From Centipeda flueggei ATCC 43531 (lineage in GTDB: Bacteria > Bacillota > Negativicutes > Selenomonadales > Selenomonadaceae): a DNA stretch of 64,000 nucleotides. Position numbers and translations under genes: made by a program. The stretch spans positions 124,001 through 188,000 of the forward strand of contig NZ_GG694006.1 in the NCBI RefSeq assembly GCF_000160695.1, read 5' to 3'. The notes below the pieces were generated by a model, which made no database searches, was not told the DNA's origin, and saw only the letters and a list, made by a program, of their open reading frames with translations. Below are positions 26,162-35,936 of the stretch, piece after piece (position 1 is the stretch's first letter; every line of letters starts with the position of its first letter).

Positions 26162-27373
26162 ATGCTTAGACTTCCTGTATCAAAATTAAAAGATGGCATG
26201 ATCCTTGGGCAGAGCCTATTCAACACTGCTGGTGGAAGTTATTTGGTCAAGGGGCAGCCTGTCACCATTGACTATATACGAAAGCTACATCAGATCGGTA
26301 TTCAGTCCGTAACTGTTACTTCCATGGATCCTGCATACAAGCTGCCGCCGCCTCCAGATGTGATTGAAGAAAAAACACGGATCAATGCAATCGGCACAGT
26401 CTACAATACATTCCAATCTATTGAAGAAAATGGAACACTTGATGTAGATGCATTACAAAAAGTGACAGATTCCATTGTCTTTGATCTTTTTGAGAATCAT
26501 GAAAACCTCGTTCAGCTGACGGATATTCGTGCCCATGACGCATATACGTTTGCTCACAGCGTCAATGTAGCCGTTCTTTCGGCTATGATGGGGATGCTAT
26601 GTCATCTTCCCAAAGATGAGTTATCACTCATTACTCTTGGAGGACTCTTACATGATCTAGGGAAAGTAGATGTAAACACAGACATCCTTACCAAAAGACG
26701 GGGACTAAACGACAATGAGTTCAAGATCATGAAAAAGCACCCAGAAGATGGTGCTCGTCGTATTCTGAAAATGAACGATCTTCCAAAAACGAGTATCCTG
26801 GCTGCTATTGCCAGTCAACACCATGAGCACATTGATGGAACGGGGTATCCAAACGGAATTACAGGGAATGAAATGCATCGTTATGCTAAGATAACAGCGA
26901 TTGCAGATGTCTATGATGCCCTGACTAGTGAACGCCCATATAAGAAGGCGTATATGCCAAATATTGCCTATAATATCATGTACAACATCAATAAAGGTCA
27001 ATTTGATAGAGACCTGCTAAATACGTTCTTTAATAATGTAGCACTCTATCCAGAAGGAGCCGTGTTAAAAACGACTTTGGGGTTCGCCGTTGTCAAAGAG
27101 AGTAAGTTTGGTCGTACAACAACTCCAATTATTATTCTTTTTGCCGATACCAATGGAAAACTATTACATGAAAGAACCGTTATTGATCTTTCAGACATAA
27201 AAGATGGTGCAAAATCTATACAACTTGTGCCAACAGGAAATGAACTGTATCACTTTATCCATGAACTAGGTGTCGATCCGTCTTCCTATCTTGAAGAAGA
27301 ACGCAAAAAAGATAAGGATGCAGGAATAAAATCCTCAGGATTATCCACCGCACCATGTGTGAATATTACTTGA
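26162..27373 (+). CDS. HD-GYP domain protein, probable c-di-GMP phosphodiesterase
   Basis: A 403-residue cytosolic protein. Residues about 1-110 form a DUF3391-like N-terminal part (LPVSKLKDGMILGQSL); about 120-310 are HD-GYP with the HD pair in LLHDLGKVD, HPEDGARRIL and the GYP motif HHEHIDGTGYPNGI. The remaining 90 residues are a beta-rich PilZ-like or unassigned tail. It is likely to degrade cyclic di-GMP. ATG 26162 has AGGGGGA 5 bases upstream. Single gene between the LCP promoter and the converging ecf genes. Confidence 0.88.
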   Translation: MLRLPVSKLKDGMILGQSLFNTAGGSYLVKGQPVTIDYIRKLHQIGIQSVTVTSMDPAYKLPPPPDVIEEKTRINAIGTVYNTFQSIEENGTLDVDALQKVTDSIVFDLFENHENLVQLTDIRAHDAYTFAHSVNVAVLSAMMGMLCHLPKDELSLITLGGLLHDLGKVDVNTDILTKRRGLNDNEFKIMKKHPEDGARRILKMNDLPKTSILAAIASQHHEHIDGTGYPNGITGNEMHRYAKITAIADVYDALTSERPYKKAYMPNIAYNIMYNINKGQFDRDLLNTFFNNVALYPEGAVLKTTLGFAVVKESKFGRTTTPIIILFADTNGKLLHERTVIDLSDIKDGAKSIQLVPTGNELYHFIHELGVDPSSYLEEERKKDKDAGIKSSGLSTAPCVNIT

Positions 27374-27398
27374 CCAGTTAGTTGATCTGTACAAAAAG

Positions 27399-27468
27399 AA
27401 CAGTACGCACGGACAATCATGGGAGCATTCCACAAATCTCCTGAAGGGGTTCGTTCGTACTGTTTTTT
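27399..27468 (+). terminator. Nested bidirectional terminator between the HD-GYP gene and ecfA2
   Basis: AACAGTACG (27399-27407) pairs with CGTACTGTT (27456-27464); further ACG/CGT and AC/GT pairs extend inwards, and an inner GGAG/CTCC helix lies in the long loop. Seven T follow rightwards and a CTTTTT run leftwards. The loop is much longer than usual for a terminator. Confidence 0.65.
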
Positions 27469-28322
27469 TATATCCTTTTCGCAAGGAGCACATCTGACAT
27501 TTCGGATATTGTATTACAATTTCCAACAGGGTAACCGATCTCTTCAAGATCTTTTCCGAGCCTTAGAAGATGCGGTGCAACAAGAGAGGCACGATCTAAG
27601 AGATCTGTATCTCGGAAAATCTTCCAAGGAGCCCCCTCACCTATTACCTGCCCATCTGCAAGTAAAACTAAATGTTGCGCCACACAAAGAATATCTTCCA
27701 TACTGTGTGAAACAAGTATGATGCACATCTTTTGTTCACGATTCAACACAGAAAGCATTGCTAGAAGTTCTTCACGACCACGTGGATCTAGACCAGCAGT
27801 CGGTTCATCCAATACAAGGTAACGCGGTGCAAGAGCCAGCACTCCGGCGATTGCCGCACGTCTGCGCTCTCCTCCAGACAGAGCAAATGGAGAACGATCC
27901 CGATACCCTTGCGGAAGATGCAGCAGATCCATTGCTTCCTGTACGCGTTTTTCAACATCTATCTCAGATAGTCTTTGGTTGCGCGGGCCAAAAGCAATAT
28001 CTTCATAAACGGTTTCTTCAAAGAGCTGGTACTCCGGATACTGAAATACCATACCGACGCGAAAACGAAAGGAGCGTTCAGTTATATCGATGTTTTTTTG
28101 CTTTGTCCAGAGCGATACTCCATCAACAGTGATATTTCCGGATGTCGGCCGGATAAGGCCGCCGATCATTTGCATCAGTGTAGATTTTCCAGCACCTGTT
28201 TCTCCGGCAATCGCAGTAAATGATTCTTCTGTAATCGTTAGCGAAACATCGCGAAGTGCTGTGTGGGAAAGCGGTGTATCCTCCATATAGATATGGGAGA
28301 CAGAATTTATCTCGATAGACAA
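27468..28322 (-). CDS. ecfA2: ECF transporter ATPase EcfA2
   Basis: A 284-residue ABC ATPase with Walker A GETGAGKSTLMQ, Q-loop GMVFQYPEYQLFEETV typical of EcfA2, signature LSGGERRRAAIAG and LDEPTAGLDPRG. Energy-coupling-factor ATPases drive vitamin or metal uptake with EcfT and an S component. The start is TTG 28322, supported by GAGGAG 8 bases upstream within the end of ecfA1. EcfT is not the next gene, which is unusual. Confidence 0.9.
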   Translation of the reverse strand: MSIEINSVSHIYMEDTPLSHTALRDVSLTITEESFTAIAGETGAGKSTLMQMIGGLIRPTSGNITVDGVSLWTKQKNIDITERSFRFRVGMVFQYPEYQLFEETVYEDIAFGPRNQRLSEIDVEKRVQEAMDLLHLPQGYRDRSPFALSGGERRRAAIAGVLALAPRYLVLDEPTAGLDPRGREELLAMLSVLNREQKMCIILVSHSMEDILCVAQHLVLLADGQVIGEGAPWKIFRDTDLLDRASLVAPHLLRLGKDLEEIGYPVGNCNTISEMSDVLLAKRI

Positions 28323-29149
28323 TGGACCAACTCCTCGTCTGTTAAAATATCTTGCGGCAGATCTTCTCCACCGATACGCAGCCGCTGCGCAAGATCAGCT
28401 GCAAGAGGAAGATCCATCCCTAAACTTCGCACATATTCCGGCTTGCTAAACACGTTCCGGGGCGTACCGTCCATGACAACTTTTCCTTTATCCATCAAAA
28501 TGATTCGATCAGCGGCAATGGCTTCTCCCATAAAGTGGGTGATGTATACAATCGTTGTCCTTTGTTCCTCATGCAGTTTCTTCACTGCCGAAAGAACCTC
28601 AGCACGACCACGTGGGTCAAGCATTGCCGTTGGCTCATCAAGAACAATACACTCAGTGCGCATCGCAATAGCCCCAGCAATAGCTATACGTTGTTTCTGC
28701 CCGCCGGAGAGAAGATGAGGCGCATCACCGGCGTGTGTACTCATTCCGACAAGATTAAGAGCATCTCGCACACGTTTTCGTATTTCCTCCGAAGGAACAC
28801 CAAGATTTTCAGGTCCAAAGGCAACATCATCCTCAACAATAGCTGCAATCAACTGGTTATCCGGATTTTGAAATACCATACTTACTTTTTGTCGAATCTG
28901 CCAGTGCAAGGATTCATTCCGTGTGTCCATCCCATCAACAAGGCACTGCCCTGATGTCGGAAGAAGAAGTGCATTCAGATGACGTGCAAGTGTAGATTTT
29001 CCAGAACCATTAGCACCAAGGACAGCAACAAATTCCCCTGATGGAATGGAAAGAGTGATTCTGCTAAGTGCTTCATGTTCTTCATCATCTCCACTTTGAT
29101 AGATATGTGACACTCGATCAAGTGAAAAAAACGGCTTTGATTGCATCAT
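28307..29149 (-). CDS. ecfA1: ECF transporter ATPase EcfA1
   Basis: A 280-residue ABC ATPase with GANGSGKSTLARHLN, Q-loop VSMVFQNPDNQLIAAIVEDD typical of EcfA1, LLSGGQKQRIAIAGA and LDEPTAMLDPRG. It overlaps the histidine kinase stop codon (ATGA) upstream and ecfA2 downstream by 16 bases. ATG 29146 is an equally possible start. It forms the energising pair with EcfA2. Confidence 0.9.
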   Translation of the reverse strand: MMQSKPFFSLDRVSHIYQSGDDEEHEALSRITLSIPSGEFVAVLGANGSGKSTLARHLNALLLPTSGQCLVDGMDTRNESLHWQIRQKVSMVFQNPDNQLIAAIVEDDVAFGPENLGVPSEEIRKRVRDALNLVGMSTHAGDAPHLLSGGQKQRIAIAGAIAMRTECIVLDEPTAMLDPRGRAEVLSAVKKLHEEQRTTIVYITHFMGEAIAADRIILMDKGKVVMDGTPRNVFSKPEYVRSLGMDLPLAADLAQRLRIGGEDLPQDILTDEELVHCLSR

Positions 29150-30468
29150 TTCCTATCATCCTGTGTGTTTTTTGTTCGAGTCTTTAGGTAAACATGGAAT
29201 ATTGTTCCTTTACCGACTTCACTCTCAAGGGTAATTGTTCCGTGATGTGCTTCAACAATCTCACGTGCGATCGCGAGCCCAAGACCATTCCCCCCCATGC
29301 GGCGTGAACGCGCTTTATCGACGCGATAAAACCGATCAAAGATTCGCCCTTGATCTTCTGCTGCAATACCAATGCCACTATCTGCGACAGATAGATGGAT
29401 ACGTCCATTTTCTGACAACACAATGGAAACCATTATATGCCCATGATCCAATGTATACTTCACTGCATTATCGATCAATATCAGTATAAGTTGCCGTATC
29501 TTTTGCTCATCAGCATATATCTCCATATGGCTGGGAAGCATCTCTTTAATAGCAATATCCTTTTTCTCGGCAAACGCCCGCATCATGCGAACCGTCTGTC
29601 TAGCGACAGCAGCAATGTCCATACGCACTGGTTTGAGCTGTAAGGCTTTCCCATCTGTTCGCGCAACTGTGAGCAGGTCACTCACGAGTTTCGTCATCTT
29701 CTTTACCTCATCGCGCACATCCTCAATCACTTGCTTTAGAAAAGGCGATGTGATTGTCGGATCACTGCGCAGAAGATCTGCAGAGGCGAGGACAACAGCG
29801 AGAGGTGTGCGGAGTTCATGTGAAGCATCTGCGGCAAATTGACGCTGGCGTTCGTATGCCTCGCGAATTGGCTGCATAGCTCCACCGGAAAGAACATAAC
29901 CAATAGCGGCAGCAAAGATGATAGCGATCACCCCCAACGCTGCCAGCGCTGATGTTGCCTTTTCTAGTCCATTATACATGGCAGTAACATCTTTGCCAAC
30001 GTACACAGTCTGCATTGGCATCGGGGGGCTGGAGACAGTCTGCGATGTCATCATTACTTTCGTCTGTACACCGCGCTCATTCATCTTAGTAAAAACACGT
30101 ACCTCACGATCCGACGGAGCCCACGCGCTGACAATATCCAAAACAAAGGACTCAATGCGGGATGACGCACGTGAAAAATTGATTAAACGTCCATGGTCAT
30201 CAAATACATAATAAAAAAGACGGTCATTGGTACTCCGGTATAATTGTGCCTCATCAGCATCTATACCGGAATGCAATTCATGATATACTTGTGATTCCAC
30301 GACACTGTCTGCCGTATCCAAGAGCTCTCGCGCCTGTTCGGATGTAATCGCCCACTGCATCGTTTTATGCATAGCAAAAAGGAGGACGATAACCAGCCCT
30401 CCCATAACCAGTGCATAACGCAGCATCAAAAATAAGCGGCTGCGTCCGAATAGATTGCGTTCGCTCAA
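29146..30468 (-). CDS. Membrane sensor histidine kinase
   Basis: A 440-residue kinase: membrane helices at about 14-33 and 168-190 flank an extracytoplasmic sensor region of some 130 residues; then the HisKA dimer domain with the H-box FAADASHELRTPL and the HATPase domain with LIDNAVKYT, ADSGIGIA and GGNGLGLAIAREI. It pairs with the response regulator whose stop overlaps its TTG start (30468; GGAGG 7 bases upstream). No named signal can be assigned. Co-transcription with ecfA1A2 suggests a link to nutrient uptake, which is inference. Confidence 0.9.
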   Translation of the reverse strand: MSERNLFGRSRLFLMLRYALVMGGLVIVLLFAMHKTMQWAITSEQARELLDTADSVVESQVYHELHSGIDADEAQLYRSTNDRLFYYVFDDHGRLINFSRASSRIESFVLDIVSAWAPSDREVRVFTKMNERGVQTKVMMTSQTVSSPPMPMQTVYVGKDVTAMYNGLEKATSALAALGVIAIIFAAAIGYVLSGGAMQPIREAYERQRQFAADASHELRTPLAVVLASADLLRSDPTITSPFLKQVIEDVRDEVKKMTKLVSDLLTVARTDGKALQLKPVRMDIAAVARQTVRMMRAFAEKKDIAIKEMLPSHMEIYADEQKIRQLILILIDNAVKYTLDHGHIMVSIVLSENGRIHLSVADSGIGIAAEDQGRIFDRFYRVDKARSRRMGGNGLGLAIAREIVEAHHGTITLESEVGKGTIFHVYLKTRTKNTQDDRK

Positions 30469-31142
30469 TTCGATGCCTCCAATTTATAGCCGACACCACG
30501 TATTGTCTTGATGGATGCCTCCTCTCCTGCTGCATCTAGTTTTTTTCGCAACATCTTCATATAGGAGTCGATATTATTTGAGCTGACGTCTGCCTCCAGT
30601 CCCCAAATACGATCAAGAATAATATCACGCGGAACAACGATACCAATATTTTGTGCCAGTAAGTCAAAGAGCTGGAACTCTCTCGGAGAAAGTTGAATTA
30701 TTTTACCATTCTTTTCGAGAATATTTGCCGTACGATTCAGCTTAAAGCCGCCGATTTCATCGACTTCGTGTTGTATACGCTGCGTTGACCGTCTGCCAAG
30801 TGCACGCAGGCGCGCCAAAAGCTCAGAAAACTCGAATGGCTTTACGAGATAATCATCCGCACCAGCATCGAGTCCCTTCACTCGATCCTCCACAGAGTCC
30901 CGTGCTGTCAGCATGAGAATGGCACGATCATAGCCGTTTCGGCGCAGGCGTGCACAGGCATCGACTCCTGACTCGCCCGGCATCATCCAGTCCAAGATCA
31001 GAATATCGTACTCTGTGTAGGTTGCATACGCATAAATATCACTGCCGTCTGTCACCCACTCAACACTGATGTCGTTTTGTTCAAGCATATATTGGATGAG
31101 CTTGCCAAGGCGCAGATCATCTTCTGCCAAAAGCACACGCAT
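30465..31142 (-). CDS. OmpR/PhoB-family response regulator
   Basis: A 225-residue regulator: receiver domain (about 1-115) with acidic pocket LLAEDD, phospho-acceptor Asp in ILILDWMMPGESG and the conserved Lys in DYLVKPF; then a winged-helix DNA-binding domain (about 128-225, LSPREFQLFDLLAQN to TIRGVGYKLE). It heads the operon with its sensor kinase and two ECF ATPases. A TATAAT box lies at 31177-31172 on the minus strand, but no clear -35 was found. Confidence 0.92.
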   Translation of the reverse strand: MRVLLAEDDLRLGKLIQYMLEQNDISVEWVTDGSDIYAYATYTEYDILILDWMMPGESGVDACARLRRNGYDRAILMLTARDSVEDRVKGLDAGADDYLVKPFEFSELLARLRALGRRSTQRIQHEVDEIGGFKLNRTANILEKNGKIIQLSPREFQLFDLLAQNIGIVVPRDIILDRIWGLEADVSSNNIDSYMKMLRKKLDAAGEEASIKTIRGVGYKLEASN

Positions 31143-31210
31143 AATACCATCTCCCTGCTATATCGAATAGAATTATAGATAAGGGGGGTGAAAGATAGCT
31201 GAAAAAGGAG

Positions 31211-32404
31211 CTAACGCATCGCTATGTGCACTGATGCAATCATGCGATAAAAGACAAATATCCCAAGCCCGTAGCAAGTCAGCATAATGACTCCCATCGG
31301 AATGGCTGTATAATCACCTGCGATGCCTACCACAGGCATCATGCAGGCTCCCAGCAGCATCGAGAAACATCCAATCAATGCAGAAGCACTGCCCGCATTT
31401 TTCCCCTGTCGTGAAAGCGCGAGAGAAAAGCTCGCCGCACCCATCACCGAGAGTGGTATGATGGTAATAAAGAGTAGAATAAAGATAACAGGAAGCGGTG
31501 CGGAAACAAAAAATCCAATCAGAAGCAAGCTGCTCCCGATCAGTGGAACAAGTACGGCATATTTCAACATAACGATATCCGGCACACGTCCAGCAAAACG
31601 GGCCGGTAAAATTCCGGCAAGGAGAAGCCCCGCTCCAATCACGGCAAAAATCATACTAAATCCCTGTGGAGAGACACCATAGATATTCTGAAAGACGAAT
31701 GAAGAGCCAGAGAGGTAGGAAAAGAAGGCACCAAATACGAAGCACTGCAACAGACAATGTCCGAGAAAATAACGATCATGTAAAAGGATGGGGAATTTCT
31801 TCAGAGAATCCATCACGTTCTTGCTGCGTTGTTCTTTGGGGAGCGTCTCTTGATAAGCGAGAGTTGCACCAGCCAGCACTACGCCGATGAGTGTCAATAA
31901 AATGAAAGTGGCGCGCCACTTTGCAAAAAGAAGAATCTGTCCGCCGATCACAGGCGCAATAATGGGGGCAAATCCGTTGACCATCATGAGTACAGAAAAG
32001 AACCGTGTGAGCTCTGAGCCTTCGCAAACATCACGTGCGATTGCACGTGAGATAACAATTCCGCTCGCCCCAGCGAAACCGGCAAAGAAGCGAAAGAAGA
32101 GGAAAAGATATATATTCTGCGCGAGTACGCAGCCGAGCGTTGCACCGACAAAGACAAGCATTCCGATCAGAAGAGGCCTGCGGCGTCCCCAGAGATCACT
32201 CCATGGACCGGCAAGAATCTGTCCAAGTGCCATGCCCAGCGTTGTCATAGTAAGCGTCATCTGTACTAATGACGTTGGGACAGAAAAGGCTTCCTGCACC
32301 TCAGGCAGTGCCGGGAGATACATATCCGTTGAGACCGGTGCAATTGCCGTCATAACACCAAGGAATATGGTCAGCCAAAGCCGCGTACGCGCATTCATGT
32401 CCAT
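31211..32404 (-). CDS. Bcr/CflA-family MFS drug exporter
   Basis: A 397-residue major facilitator with about 12 hydrophobic helices. The motifs STDMYLPALPEV in the first loop and GPWSDLWGRRRPLLIG between helices 2 and 3 are characteristic of the Bcr/CflA drug:H+ antiporters. ATG 32404 has GGGAG 7 bases upstream. The real substrate is unknown; export of bicyclomycin-like compounds, chloramphenicol or cysteine/dipeptides is known in the family. Confidence 0.88.
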   Translation of the reverse strand: MDMNARTRLWLTIFLGVMTAIAPVSTDMYLPALPEVQEAFSVPTSLVQMTLTMTTLGMALGQILAGPWSDLWGRRRPLLIGMLVFVGATLGCVLAQNIYLFLFFRFFAGFAGASGIVISRAIARDVCEGSELTRFFSVLMMVNGFAPIIAPVIGGQILLFAKWRATFILLTLIGVVLAGATLAYQETLPKEQRSKNVMDSLKKFPILLHDRYFLGHCLLQCFVFGAFFSYLSGSSFVFQNIYGVSPQGFSMIFAVIGAGLLLAGILPARFAGRVPDIVMLKYAVLVPLIGSSLLLIGFFVSAPLPVIFILLFITIIPLSVMGAASFSLALSRQGKNAGSASALIGCFSMLLGACMMPVVGIAGDYTAIPMGVIMLTCYGLGIFVFYRMIASVHIAMR

Positions 32405-32447
32405 TGTATTTCTCCCTGATTCTCGTTTGCTGTATGTACCAATTTTT

Positions 32448-33704
32448 TCAAGCAGCGTTTGCAGCAGTTGATTTCTTTCCGCGGCTCATCAGCCATGCCT
32501 TTATCGTTTCCCATATTGCAGTTGCAATGACGATTCCCGCTGCGATGGATGCCGCATAGAGGAAGGTCTTTATCCCCTGCGTACCAAATTTATCCCAGTC
32601 AGCAGCAACTGCATAGAACATTGTTCGGTAGAGCGAACCACCGGGAACCATGGCGATAACACCGATGATCAAAAAAATTGTTGCGGGGCATTTATAAAAA
32701 CGTGCCAGAATTTCTGCGGCAAGTGTCGCAAATACAGCTCCAGCAAAGTAACCGGCATACTCATTCCAATCGAGTGCTATGAACAGGATGGTGAATCCCC
32801 AGGCAATCATACAGACTACAGCTCCTACACAGGCATCTTTGATATGCCCATGCCAAAGCAGATGAAAAAAGAATCCACCGATGAGAGACGTGAGGAGATA
32901 GACCCACCACGTTGTTTGAAAAGCGATGATGGTTCCTGATGAACTAAACGCAAAGCCGGTAGCGATCAGCAGGCTCAGAATAAATGCCTCTGCACTCTTG
33001 AGCAACCCGGAAATCGTTTCCTGACTGAACATATCGCGAATCGAGTTCATGAGGGCAAGCCCTGGGATCACCGGCATAATGTTGCCCATATTTATCGCAG
33101 CCGGATGAATATCCATCCCCATCCACATGAATGAGTTGGCAAAAACACCACCGATAAAACTAAGCAAAACAAGGGCACAGTATGGATTCAGTTTTGTTCT
33201 GCCAAGCAAATATTGAATGAGCCGAAGAAAAACACCAACGATCCCGGCACATACGGCATCTTCTAAACGCCCGCCGAAAAAAGCAGAAAAACTGCCCGCG
33301 ATAATGGCCCAATAAAATACAGACGCTTTGAGAGAAATCTCATCCATCGTATCAATGTCGCGTATACGCGCCTTTATTTCATCCGAAGTGATGGGACGTG
33401 CACAAATTTCTCGTGAAAGTTGATTTAATGCGATCAATCGCTGAAAATCAAAGTTCTGGCCCGGAACACGACGCATCTGTGTAATGACGCCGATGTCCTC
33501 CCCACGTATCGTCACAACAATGCTGGAGGTAATGACCATGACATCCACATGGCGAACTCCGTAGGCGCGACATATAAAGTTGATCGTTCGCTCTACGCGG
33601 CTTACCTCCGCACCAGTTACGAGCATGCGCTGCCCAATGTCGATGGCACGTTCCAGAATCTTGTTGATGTTAATTCGTGCTGTTTCGTTTATCATAATGA
33701 ACAT
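32448..33704 (-). CDS. Threonine/serine exporter ThrE-family protein
   Basis: A 418-residue membrane protein fusing the two ThrE halves: the soluble N-terminal DUF1212 portion (about 1-130) plus five helices, then the DUF3815 (ThrE_2) portion with a further five. In many Firmicutes these are two separate genes. The family exports small amino acids. No good ribosome site is visible before either ATG 33704 or ATG 33695, so the start is uncertain. Confidence 0.82.
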   Translation of the reverse strand: MFIMINETARININKILERAIDIGQRMLVTGAEVSRVERTINFICRAYGVRHVDVMVITSSIVVTIRGEDIGVITQMRRVPGQNFDFQRLIALNQLSREICARPITSDEIKARIRDIDTMDEISLKASVFYWAIIAGSFSAFFGGRLEDAVCAGIVGVFLRLIQYLLGRTKLNPYCALVLLSFIGGVFANSFMWMGMDIHPAAINMGNIMPVIPGLALMNSIRDMFSQETISGLLKSAEAFILSLLIATGFAFSSSGTIIAFQTTWWVYLLTSLIGGFFFHLLWHGHIKDACVGAVVCMIAWGFTILFIALDWNEYAGYFAGAVFATLAAEILARFYKCPATIFLIIGVIAMVPGGSLYRTMFYAVAADWDKFGTQGIKTFLYAASIAAGIVIATAIWETIKAWLMSRGKKSTAANAA

Positions 33705-33744
33705 AGTTATAACATGACTTTACTGCCATGTCACGCTTTTTCAA

Positions 33745-33779
33745 AGAAAAACAGCAGAACCGTTTTCACAGTCCTGCTG
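33745..33779 (-). terminator. Terminator after glmS
   Basis: On the minus strand CAGCAGGAC pairs with GTTCTGCTG (9 bp, one G-T) and TTTTTCTTT follows. Confidence 0.85.
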
Positions 33780-33797
33780 CACACTCCATGTATGATA

Positions 33798-35627
33798 TTA
33801 TTCTACGGTAACAGACTTTGCGAGATTCCGCGGCTTATCCACATCGCAGCCGCGCGTAATTGCAGCATAGTACGCAAGCAGCTGAAGCGGGATAACCGAG
33901 AGAATCGGCATAATGAACTCATCGGATGCCGGTACGTGCATCACATGATCCACGTACTTTTTCAATTCAGTATCCCCTTCGGCAGCAATACCGATAACAA
34001 CGGCATCACGTGCCTTGACCTCCTTGATGTTGGAAAGGGTTTTCTCGTAAACGTTCCGCTGGGTTGCCAGTGCGATGACCGGAACACCTTCTACGATCAG
34101 AGCAAGTGTACCATGCTTCAGCTCACCCGCAGCATAGGCTTCTGCGTGGATGTACGAAATCTCCTTGAGCTTGAGTGCTCCCTCGAGGGATACGGAATAG
34201 TCAAGACCGCGGCCAATGTAGAAAACATCCTCATTAAACCCGTACTGCTTGGCAAATGTCTTGATGGGATCAACGTCAGACAAGATCTCTGAAATCTGCG
34301 AGGGAATCTCCTGCAGATGTTCCACTAGTTCCGCCGTGCGCTTTGGCGCAATCATCCCCTTGATCTCCGTCATATACAGTGCAAGCATGAAGAAGAGGAC
34401 GAGCTGTGTTGTGTATGCTTTCGTCGATGCAACGGCAATCTCAGGTCCTGCCCATGTGTAAACGACCTGATCTGCCTCGCGCGCAATGGAGGACCCAACG
34501 ACGTTCGTAATCGCAAGTGTCTTTGCTCCACGACGCTTGGACTCCTTGAGTGCCGCAAGGGTGTCACTGGTCTCGCCGGACTGCGATACAACGATCAGCA
34601 GCGTCTTGTCATCGACAATTGGGTCACGATAACGGAACTCTGATGCGACATCCACTTCGACCATGACGCGAGCCATTTTCTCAATATAGTATTTCCCAAC
34701 GAGTCCTGCATGATATGCCGTACCACAGGCGACAATATAGATCTTGTTGAATGAATTGAGATACTCGGGGGTCCAAGAGAGTTCTTCAAAAGAAATACTC
34801 TTCTTGTCACTCGTAATGCGCTGGCTCATCGTGTCACGAACGGCTTTCGGCTGTTCATGAATTTCCTTGAGCATGAAATGCTCATAGCCTCCTTTTTCCG
34901 CGGCCTCAGCATTCCACGTAACTTCAAATACCTTCTTGGCAACGGGCTCGCCCTTGCGGTCAGTGATCTCGACACTGTCCTTGCGTACAATGGCAAGTTC
35001 GCCGTCCCCCATGATGTAGGTGCGGCGTGTACGGGAGATAATCGCGGGGATATCCGAGGCGATATAGTTCTCCCCTTCGCCGAGGCCAATGATCAGCGGG
35101 TTGTCCTGCTTTGTGCAGACAAGCATATCCGGGTGTTTGCGGCTCATAAATGCCAGAGCATAAGACCCTTCGATACGACGCAGAACCTCGCGAACAGCTG
35201 CAACGAAATCGCCTTGATATACGTCCTCCAGAAGATGAACAACTACTTCTGTATCCGTTTCGGACTTAAATACATGACCTTTTTCGATGAGCTCTTCCTT
35301 CAGTGAAAGATAATTTTCGATAATGCCGTTATGGACAATGGCAAAATCGTTGTGACAATCCACATGAGGATGTGCATTCACATCCGACGGACGACCGTGC
35401 GTCGCCCAACGCGTATGACCGATACCGATGTTGCCAACGGGGACATTTCCCTTGATCTTGTCACGAAGCGCAGACAGGCGTCCAACACTTTTCTCAACAC
35501 GAACACTTCCGTTGTCGTAAACAGCGATTCCGGCTGAGTCATAACCGCGATACTCCAGTTTGGACAGACCATCCAGCAGAAACTCTGCTGCCTGACGATC
35601 ACCGACATAACCAACAATTCCACACAT
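33798..35627 (-). CDS. glmS: Glutamine--fructose-6-phosphate aminotransferase
   Basis: GlmS makes glucosamine-6-phosphate, the entry to peptidoglycan and lipopolysaccharide amino sugars. The 609-residue protein begins MCGIVGYVG with the catalytic Cys2 of the Ntn glutaminase domain (about 1-220), followed by two SIS sugar-isomerase domains (VACGTAYHAGLVGKYY; GRGLDYSVSLEGALKLKE) and the C-terminal KSVTVE tail. AGGAGG lies 7 bases before the ATG. Expression is almost certainly controlled by the self-cleaving ribozyme in its leader. Confidence 0.97.
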   Translation of the reverse strand: MCGIVGYVGDRQAAEFLLDGLSKLEYRGYDSAGIAVYDNGSVRVEKSVGRLSALRDKIKGNVPVGNIGIGHTRWATHGRPSDVNAHPHVDCHNDFAIVHNGIIENYLSLKEELIEKGHVFKSETDTEVVVHLLEDVYQGDFVAAVREVLRRIEGSYALAFMSRKHPDMLVCTKQDNPLIIGLGEGENYIASDIPAIISRTRRTYIMGDGELAIVRKDSVEITDRKGEPVAKKVFEVTWNAEAAEKGGYEHFMLKEIHEQPKAVRDTMSQRITSDKKSISFEELSWTPEYLNSFNKIYIVACGTAYHAGLVGKYYIEKMARVMVEVDVASEFRYRDPIVDDKTLLIVVSQSGETSDTLAALKESKRRGAKTLAITNVVGSSIAREADQVVYTWAGPEIAVASTKAYTTQLVLFFMLALYMTEIKGMIAPKRTAELVEHLQEIPSQISEILSDVDPIKTFAKQYGFNEDVFYIGRGLDYSVSLEGALKLKEISYIHAEAYAAGELKHGTLALIVEGVPVIALATQRNVYEKTLSNIKEVKARDAVVIGIAAEGDTELKKYVDHVMHVPASDEFIMPILSVIPLQLLAYYAAITRGCDVDKPRNLAKSVTVE

Positions 35628-35641
35628 AAAAATACCTCCTG

Positions 35642-35811
35642 ATCGAGTAAAATATCGCTCAGGGATTTCACTCTGACTGCAGCTTTGTCCACGCAGTCAC
35701 CCGCATGATTTGACCACAGCCTATCGGCAGAGTATGCCGGAAGGCATCCGCTGACGGCTCGACAACCTTCTCCTCGTCCTCTGAGAAAACATCTCCCCAG
35801 AGCCAGCGCTA
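35642..35811 (-). ncRNA. glmS ribozyme (glucosamine-6-phosphate riboswitch)
   Basis: The minus-strand leader of glmS carries the ribozyme landmarks in order: the cleavage site A/GCGC (between 35810 and 35809), a P1 hairpin, GACGAGG, GTCGAG, CAGCGGATGCC with its UUCC-capped hairpin GGCAT, and the 3' domain GTGACTGCGTGGACAAAG followed by CTGCAGTC and AGAGTGAAA. In Firmicutes this RNA cuts itself when glucosamine-6-phosphate binds, and the mRNA is then degraded. With the terminator below it explains the 309-base gap between glmS and the next gene. The exact 3' boundary is approximate. Confidence 0.93.
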
Positions 35812-35831
35812 AGAATAATTAATTCTTTTTT

Positions 35832-35869
35832 ATAAATGAAATCCCCCATGCATCAGATGATGCATGGGG
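35832..35869 (-). terminator. Terminator after the radical SAM gene
   Basis: CCCCATGCATC pairs with GATGCATGGGG (35844-35869) around a four-base loop; GATTTCATTTAT follows on the minus strand. It separates the upstream gene from the glmS ribozyme transcript. Confidence 0.75.
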
Positions 35870-35936
35870 ACATTCTATCCGATATAGCACAATAAGTCAA
35901 TCGTTCACATCTGCGAGCAGAAAAGATGCTGTTAAT

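Noticed and set aside
33798-35627. Plus-strand frames inside glmS (for example 33549-34292 and 34857-35306)
   Set aside because: They are antisense to glmS and lack any start signals or recognisable product.
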